Shown here: in pieces, positions 58,359 to 64,000 of the stretch
How positions within the stretch are numbered: position 1 is the stretch's first letter
Layout of the letters: every line of letters begins with the position of its first letter
NCBI RefSeq assembly: GCF_000010525.1
Contig: NC_009937.1
Coordinates: forward strand, 4,097,501 to 4,161,500
Reading direction: 5' to 3'
From: Azorhizobium caulinodans ORS 571
Lineage (GTDB): Bacteria > Pseudomonadota > Alphaproteobacteria > Rhizobiales > Xanthobacteraceae
DNA: 64,000 bases
Program-made: the position numbers and the translations under genes
The notes under the pieces: generated by a model
Told to the model about the DNA's origin: nothing
The model's input: the letters and a program-made list of their open reading frames with translations, nothing else
Database searches by the model: none

Positions 58359-59489
58359 TTACTCCACGTCCTCGACCTGGCCCGGCCCGCCGCCATAGGC
58401 GCGCTGGGCGAGGGCCGCTTCCATGAAGGGATCGAGATCGCCGTCGAGCACCTCCTGCGGGGTGCCCGAGGTGACACCGGTGCGCAGGTCCTTCACCAGC
58501 TGATAGGGCTGGAGCACGTAGGAGCGGATCTGGTGGCCCCAGCCGATGTCGGTGCGCGCGGCCTGCTCGGCGGCGGCGGCCTCCTCGCGCTTCTTCAGCT
58601 CCATCTCGAACAGCTTGGCGCGCAGCATGTTCCACGCGGTGGCGCGGTTCTTGTGCTGGGACCGGTCGCCCTGCGAGACCACGGCGATGCCAGTGGGAAT
58701 GTGGGTCAGTCGAACCGCCGATTCGGTCTTGTTCACGTGCTGGCCGCCGGCGCCGCCGGAGCGCATGGTGTCCACGCGCACGTCACTCTCATTGATCTCC
58801 ACCACGATGCGGTCGTCGATGACCGGATAGACGTCGATGGAGGCAAAGGAGGTCTGGCGGCGGGCATTGGAATCGAAGGGAGAGATGCGCACCAGACGGT
58901 GCACGCCGGCCTCGGTCTTCAGCCAGCCATAGGCGTTGTGGCCTTTCACGATGATGGTCGCGGACTTGAGGCCCGCCTGTTCGCCGGCGGACTCGTCCAC
59001 CAGTTCCACCTTGAAGCCGTGCCGCTCACACCAGCGCCGGTACATGCGCAGCAGCATCTCGGCCCAGTCCTGGCTGTCGGTACCGCCGGCACCCGCATGG
59101 ACTTCCAGATAGGTGTCGTTGGAATCAGCTTCGCCCGAGAGCAGGGCGTCGAGCTCGCGGCGGGCCAGTTCCGCCTTGAGGGCATCGAGCGCCCCGGCGG
59201 CTTCCGTGATCACGCTTTCGTCGCCTTCCGCCTCACCGAGCTCGATCAGCTCGATATTGTCGGTGAGATCGCGGGTGATGCGGTCGATGGCGTTCAGCGC
59301 ATCCTCCAGGGAGGTGCGCTCCTGCATGATCTTCTGCGCCCGCTCCGGATCGTCCCACAGGGTGGGGTCCTCGGCGATGGCGTTGAGCTCCGCGAGGCGC
59401 CGGCGCGAGCGGTCCACGTTGAGATGCTGACGCAGCAGATCAACGGAAGCATTGATCTCGTCGACTTTCGCGGCGAGCTCCGCACGCAT
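58359..59489 (-). CDS. prfB: Peptide chain release factor 2
   Basis: 376 residues. GGQ motif in MRSGGAGGQHVNKTESAVRL and the stop-codon recognition tripeptide SPF in VRISPFDSNARRQTSF. It reads in a single frame with no programmed frameshift site. Releases peptides at UGA and UAA. Confidence 0.96.
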   Translation of the reverse strand: MRAELAAKVDEINASVDLLRQHLNVDRSRRRLAELNAIAEDPTLWDDPERAQKIMQERTSLEDALNAIDRITRDLTDNIELIELGEAEGDESVITEAAGALDALKAELARRELDALLSGEADSNDTYLEVHAGAGGTDSQDWAEMLLRMYRRWCERHGFKVELVDESAGEQAGLKSATIIVKGHNAYGWLKTEAGVHRLVRISPFDSNARRQTSFASIDVYPVIDDRIVVEINESDVRVDTMRSGGAGGQHVNKTESAVRLTHIPTGIAVVSQGDRSQHKNRATAWNMLRAKLFEMELKKREEAAAAEQAARTDIGWGHQIRSYVLQPYQLVKDLRTGVTSGTPQEVLDGDLDPFMEAALAQRAYGGGPGQVEDVE

Positions 59490-59631
59490 GGCTTACCTAA
59501 CTCCGGATTTGGGCGGCGGAACGTAGCGGCGACGGGGCGCTGTGTAAACGCCCGGCACCGTGGCGCGCCGGATAAAGCACAAGGAGGCCCGCACACGGCG
59601 GACCTCCCGGTCGAAACGTCAAAGGGGCAGG

Positions 59632-62082
59632 TCAGTAGAGGCCGCCCGTGCCCGAGCGCACCGCCCGATCCGCCTCCGGCGTGACGCCGATGGAGGCGTC
59701 CGTGGTGCCGATGACGGAATAGCTGTCGGGCGGGGCGGTGCCGGGCTTGAAGCCTTCGAGGATGGACGCCTCACCCGGACCCGCGCGCAGGCCGGTCTTC
59801 GGGTTGATGCGCACCAGCTTGATGCCCGGCGGCACGCGGAAGGGAACGGCCGGCTTGTCGCCCAGCGCGCTCTTCATGAAGTCGCGGACGATGGGCGCGG
59901 TGAGCACGCCGCCGGTCGAACCCTTGCCCATGGCGCGGGGGCGGTCGTAGCCCAGATACATGCCCACCACCATGTCGGGGGTGAAGGCGATGAACCAGGC
60001 GTCCTTCTCGTCATTGGTCGTGCCGGACTTGCCGGCGACGGGGCGGCCGAGATCCTTGAGCGCGGTACCGGTGCCGCGCTGGATCACGCCCTCCATCATG
60101 GCGGTGATCTGATAGGTGCTCATGGCGTCGAGCACCACGGGGCGGCGGTCGAGCAGGGTCGGCTCGGGCTGGTTCTGCCAGGAGGTGGCGTCGCAGCCGC
60201 GGCACTCGCGCTCGTCATGCCGGAAGATGGTGTGGCCGTAGCGGTCCTGCACGCGGTCAATGAGCGAGGGCGTCACCTTGCGCCCGCCATTGGCGATGAT
60301 CGCATAGGCGCCGACCATGCGCATAAGCGTGGTCTCGCCCGCGCCCAGCGACATGGAGAGCACCGGCAGCATGTCGTCATAGACGCCGAAACGCTTGGCG
60401 TAATCGGCGATCAGCGGCATGCCGATGTCCTGCGCGAGGCGCACGGTCATCACGTTACGCGACTGTTCGAGGCCGAAGCGCAGCGTCTGCGGGCCGTAGA
60501 ACTTCTTGGCGTAATTCTCCGGCGCCCACACGCCGAGGCCGGGCCCCTGGTCGATCTCGATGGGCGCGTCCAGCACCACGGTGGAGGGCGTGTAGCCATT
60601 GTCCAGCGCGGCGGAATAGACGATGGGCTTGAAGGAGGAGCCGGGCTGGCGCAGCGCCTGCGTGGCGCGGTTGAATTGGCTCTCATCATAGGAGAAGCCG
60701 CCCACCATGGCGAGCACGCGGCCGGTGCGGGGCTCCATCACCGTGATGGCGCCCTCGATCTCCGGGATCTGGTGCAGGCGATACTGCCCGTCCTTGCCGG
60801 GAATGGCCTCCACATAGATGACGTCGCCGGTCTTCAGAACCTGAGAGACGGACGAGACGGCACGGCCGGCATCGGGTCCCTTCACCCAGCGCGCCCACTT
60901 CACGCCGTCCAGATTGATGAGGCCCACGTCGCGGGCGCTCGAGATGCCGCCGGAGCGGTCCTTGGGCGGCTGGAGGCCGATGCGCGCGGTGTCCTTGCCG
61001 GCGTCCAGCACCACCGCGAGCTTCCAGGGGATGTCGTAGAAGGTCTTGGCCTCGGCGAGCTTGGGACCCCAGTCGCCGGCGAACTCGATCTTGGTCACCG
61101 GGCCGCGCCAGCCGCGCTGCTCGTCGAAGCGGATGAGGCCGTCCATCAGCGTTTTCTTGGCGATGGACTGGAGGCGCGGGTCGAGCGCGGTCCGCACCGA
61201 GAGGCCGCCCTCATAGAGCTTGGTCTCGCCATAGCGCTCGTAGATCTGGCGACGCACTTCCTCGGCATAATATTCGGCAGCGAAGATGTGGGCGCCGGTC
61301 GGGCGCGGGGTGACCTCGAGCGGGCTCTTCTTGGCCGTCTCCGCCTGGGCGGCGGTGATGTAGCCGTTCTCGGCCATGCGATCGATCACCCAGTTGCGGC
61401 GTTCGATGGCACGGTCGGTGTTGCGATAGGGATTATAGGAGGACGGCGCCTTGGGCAGGGCCGCGAGATAGGCCGCCTGCTGGATGTTCAGATCCTCGAC
61501 CGACTTGTCGAAATAGGTCAGCGCGGCGGCGGCGATGCCGTAGGAGCCGGAGCCGAGATAGATCTCGTTCAGGTACAGCTCGAGGATGCGGTCCTTGGAA
61601 TAGGTGCGCTCGATGCGCAGCGCCAGCAGGGCTTCCTTGATCTTGCGGTCGATGGAGACCTCGTTGGTCAGGAGGAAGTTCTTGGCCACCTGCTGGGTGA
61701 TGGTGGAGGCGCCCTGCGGACGGCGGCTGGTGCCGAGGTTCTGCAGATAGAACATGCCGGCGCGGAAGATGCCGGTGGGGTCGATGCCGCCGTGCTCGTA
61801 GAAATTCTTGTCCTCGGCCGAGAGGAAGGCCTCGACCACGAGCTTGGGCACGGACTGGATGGGGACGTAGAGACGCTTCTGTCGGGCGTATTCCGCCACC
61901 AGCGAACCGTCGCCCGCATGGACGCGGGTCATCACCGGGGGCTCGTAATTCTGAAGCTGGGTGTAGTCCGGCAGGTCCTGGGAATATTTCCACACGAAAT
62001 AGGTGGCACCGGCCGCACCGACGAGGAGCGCCAGCGTGCCGAGAGCAAACAGGAAGCCGAAGAACCTCAACACCAGCCGCAT
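59632..62082 (-). CDS. mrcA: Class A penicillin-binding protein 1A
   Basis: 816 residues. N-terminal membrane helix; glycosyltransferase motifs EDKNFYEHGGIDPTGIFRA, GASTITQQVAKNFLL and RKIKEALLALRIE; transpeptidase SxxK in QPGSSFKPIVYSAAL, SxN in LEQSRNVMTV and KTG-type GKSGTTNDEKDAWFI. Polymerises and cross-links peptidoglycan beside the amidase gene. Confidence 0.96.
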   Translation of the reverse strand: MRLVLRFFGFLFALGTLALLVGAAGATYFVWKYSQDLPDYTQLQNYEPPVMTRVHAGDGSLVAEYARQKRLYVPIQSVPKLVVEAFLSAEDKNFYEHGGIDPTGIFRAGMFYLQNLGTSRRPQGASTITQQVAKNFLLTNEVSIDRKIKEALLALRIERTYSKDRILELYLNEIYLGSGSYGIAAAALTYFDKSVEDLNIQQAAYLAALPKAPSSYNPYRNTDRAIERRNWVIDRMAENGYITAAQAETAKKSPLEVTPRPTGAHIFAAEYYAEEVRRQIYERYGETKLYEGGLSVRTALDPRLQSIAKKTLMDGLIRFDEQRGWRGPVTKIEFAGDWGPKLAEAKTFYDIPWKLAVVLDAGKDTARIGLQPPKDRSGGISSARDVGLINLDGVKWARWVKGPDAGRAVSSVSQVLKTGDVIYVEAIPGKDGQYRLHQIPEIEGAITVMEPRTGRVLAMVGGFSYDESQFNRATQALRQPGSSFKPIVYSAALDNGYTPSTVVLDAPIEIDQGPGLGVWAPENYAKKFYGPQTLRFGLEQSRNVMTVRLAQDIGMPLIADYAKRFGVYDDMLPVLSMSLGAGETTLMRMVGAYAIIANGGRKVTPSLIDRVQDRYGHTIFRHDERECRGCDATSWQNQPEPTLLDRRPVVLDAMSTYQITAMMEGVIQRGTGTALKDLGRPVAGKSGTTNDEKDAWFIAFTPDMVVGMYLGYDRPRAMGKGSTGGVLTAPIVRDFMKSALGDKPAVPFRVPPGIKLVRINPKTGLRAGPGEASILEGFKPGTAPPDSYSVIGTTDASIGVTPEADRAVRSGTGGLY

Positions 62083-62327
62083 TTCGCCGGCTCCCTCCCC
62101 GACAGCCGGCCCCTGTGGGAGGCGGCCGAACAGACCAATGGCGACAAGATACCCACGGGCACGCCTGTTCCAGGCGGCGCCGCGCGGGCCATCCTTAACG
62201 CAATGCGTATCCCTAGGCTATGTTGGCGAACTGTGGCTGCTTCACGGCCAATCGCGGCCGGACGAAGCCACAGCCGGATTAAAAGACGGTAACGCTGTCG
62301 GGACCGTGTGCCGGCAATCCACTGCTT

Positions 62328-63737
62328 TCACTGGGGCACGGCGGCCGGTGCGGCACCGGCGACACGGCTGGCGAAGAAGTCGTTGATGGCGGTCTGCATG
62401 GCGTCGGCCATCTTGTCGCGCCACGCCCCCGAGGTCATGTGCTTCAGGTCTTCCGGACTCGACATGTAGCCGAGTTCCACCAGCACGGACGGGACATCGT
62501 GGGCCTTCAGCACCCGGAAGCCCGCCGACTTGATGGGCGACTTGTGGAGGCGCGCCGCCGTCTTCATGGTCCCGACGAGGGTTTTCGCGAACAGCATGGA
62601 AAAGCTCTTGGTTTCGCGCTGGGCGAGGTCGAAGAGGATGTCCGCGACCTGGCTACTCTCGTCGGAGGAATCGATGCCCGCGATGGCGTCGGCCTTGTTC
62701 TCCTTCTCCGCCAGATGCGCCGCGTCCGCATCGCTCGCCTGATCGGACAGGGTATAGACGCTGGCGCCCCGCGCCTGCCCATCCCCCTGCGCCAGCGCAT
62801 CCGCATGGATCGAGACGAACAGGGCCGCGCGATTGTTGCGTGCGATCCGCACGCGCTCACCCAGCGGCACGAAGACGTCGGTGGAACGGGTCAGCACCAC
62901 CCGGTAGCGGCCCGTACGCTCCAGCTTGTCCCGCAGCGCCAGCGCCACATCGAGCACGATGGTCTTCTCGGTGAAGGCGGAATAGCCCGTCGTGCCCGAA
63001 TCGAGCCCGCCGTGGCCGGGGTCGATCACCACCACCGGTCGGCGGTCGTCGGGCGCAGCCGGGGTGCTGTCGGCGGCCGGGGGCGGCGCCAGTTCGGCGG
63101 CGGTCGCGACCGAGCGGGCAAAGGTGTCGGCGTCGGTCTTCACCAGTTCCACCACCAGACGGGCCGGCTGGTCGTCCTGAGCGGGAAGCACGAAGGCCTT
63201 GTCCACCAGCACCGGATCGGAGGCGTCCAGCACCATGCGCGCCTTGCCGGGGGCGAAGACGCCGAAGCGATAGGCGGAAACGAGGCCTCGCCGCAGGTCG
63301 CGATTGTCCGCCCTGAACGCAAAGGTCACGTCGGTGAGATCGACGATGACGCGGGTGGGATTGGCCAGCGTGAAAGCGCGGAACTCCACCGGCCGGCTCA
63401 GATCCACCACAAGGCGCGTGCGCTGGTCGTCGCCCGCGAGACGCACCTCCTGCGCGGTGGCCGGACCCGAGGTCGGGGCGCCGGATGTGGCGGCACGGGC
63501 GGCGACCTTCAACGGATCGGGCTTGGCCTCGACCTTGGCCGGAGCGGCGCCCGCCGACGCCTCGCCCGCCCATGCGGCCGGGGCGGACCAGGCGAAGGCC
63601 GCTGCAAAAAATATCGCCAGCACAGAACCGGAACGAAACGTCGGGATCTTGATACCGGAGGACGAGATCGCCGCTCCCGCGCGACGCAGGGCGCCGCAGG
63701 CCAGAACGGGAAGAGGAGAACGCTGGAGCGTCGGCAC
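62328..63737 (-). CDS. amiC: Periplasmic N-acetylmuramoyl-L-alanine amidase (AmiC type)
   Basis: 469 residues. Signal-like hydrophobic segment VLAIFFAAAFAWSAPAAWAG at ~40-60, AMIN domain (~95-205, RLVVDLSRPVEFRAFTLANP), linker, and amidase_3 domain with zinc ligands in VVVIDPGHGGLDSGTTGY, FVSIHADA and the catalytic Glu in SVLVELGYMSSPEDLKHM. Splits septal peptidoglycan; adjacent to PBP1A. Confidence 0.93.
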   Translation of the reverse strand: MPTLQRSPLPVLACGALRRAGAAISSSGIKIPTFRSGSVLAIFFAAAFAWSAPAAWAGEASAGAAPAKVEAKPDPLKVAARAATSGAPTSGPATAQEVRLAGDDQRTRLVVDLSRPVEFRAFTLANPTRVIVDLTDVTFAFRADNRDLRRGLVSAYRFGVFAPGKARMVLDASDPVLVDKAFVLPAQDDQPARLVVELVKTDADTFARSVATAAELAPPPAADSTPAAPDDRRPVVVIDPGHGGLDSGTTGYSAFTEKTIVLDVALALRDKLERTGRYRVVLTRSTDVFVPLGERVRIARNNRAALFVSIHADALAQGDGQARGASVYTLSDQASDADAAHLAEKENKADAIAGIDSSDESSQVADILFDLAQRETKSFSMLFAKTLVGTMKTAARLHKSPIKSAGFRVLKAHDVPSVLVELGYMSSPEDLKHMTSGAWRDKMADAMQTAINDFFASRVAGAAPAAVPQ

Positions 63738-64000
63738 TTCGACCTTCCGTATCCGCTGCGATAGTCCTACTCGATACGGGCGCCGGCGTTAACTCACCGT
63801 TGATCCCGCGCCCGTTCCCGGCAGGAAGCTGTGGCGCCGCTACCACACAACCGCCATGCGACAAGTCGTGGCGGACAAAGCCGTCGCGAGGCTGTTCACG
63901 GCGTCTCTGCCTAACAAGCTGGCAGCCCACGGCGCGTGCATCATCCTTGCCAAAGATGGCGCGGGGCGAGTATGAAGAAAACGCATATGGTTTGCGCTCC
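63738..64000. other. Intergenic region upstream of amiC to window end
   Basis: No convincing complete gene. An ATG at 63972 on the plus strand (MKKTHMVCAP...) opens to the window edge without a clear ribosome site. In many alphaproteobacteria the divergent neighbour here is rne; that cannot be confirmed. Confidence 0.4.

Noticed and set aside
58359-59489. Programmed frameshift in prfB
   Set aside because: The gene reads through in one frame from a normal start.

Overview
The window is a high-GC alphaproteobacterial chromosome (probably Hyphomicrobiales; Xanthobacteraceae-like is a guess from protein style) carrying a temperate T7-like (Autographiviridae-type) prophage. The prophage fills roughly positions 1-40,740 and its integrase end lies beyond the left edge. 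Host genes fill 40,741-64,000. Almost all prophage genes read on the minus strand, so the prophage is best read from right to left.

Prophage, right to left: attachment junction inside the anticodon loop of a host tRNA-Leu(UAA) gene (40,741); single-subunit RNA polymerase (40,451); BRO-N antirepressor-like gene; small early genes; gp2.5-like SSB, endonuclease I, T7-lysozyme-like amidase, small regulators, primase-helicase and DNA polymerase (35.8-30.1 kb); nucleotide genes thyX, glutaredoxin, gp6-like exonuclease, two nucleotide hydrolase-like proteins and a class II ribonucleotide reductase (29.9-25.2 kb); portal, scaffold, a lysis cassette, capsid, tail tubes, internal virion proteins, tail fibre and terminase (25.0-5.5 kb); an oppositely oriented small-gene unit (4.6-5.3 kb); then an operon of small genes ending in a winged-helix protein and the tyrosine integrase (3.6-0 kb). 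Seven T3-like phage promoters on the minus strand punctuate this. The phage RNA polymerase has Asp at the position that sets T3-type -11/-10 specificity, which fits those promoters.

The most striking feature is the left operon. It carries three complete hammerhead ribozymes in the sense orientation: type III at 3414-3474, type III at 2528-2581 and type I at 1362-1429. All core nucleotides and all three stems are present in each. They lie in gaps between genes and would cut the polycistronic RNA into separate messages, a possible ribozyme replacement for the RNase III processing of T7 early mRNA. Two of them sit directly in front of the Shine-Dalgarno sequence of the next gene.

The second striking feature is a palindrome, GGTGCAGTSACTGCACC, found 22 times (13 exact cores) about every 1.8 kb through the prophage. 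I did not notice it in the host flank. It lies at stop/start junctions, beside phage promoters and inside coding sequence in different frames. It looks like a dispersed operator or stoperator system, or another whole-genome DNA signal.

Host flank: a DoxX-family membrane protein; a suf Fe-S assembly cluster (cysteine desulfurase, sufB, sufC, sufD, sufS, sufT, a VOC protein, sufA) on the minus strand behind an Irr-type iron control element; then an alpha/beta hydrolase, anmK, tyrS, an exported protein, a large AsmA-like protein, a Bcp peroxiredoxin, a Tat-type exported protein, prfB, a class A penicillin-binding protein and a periplasmic amidase. sufB carries an apparent one-base deletion.
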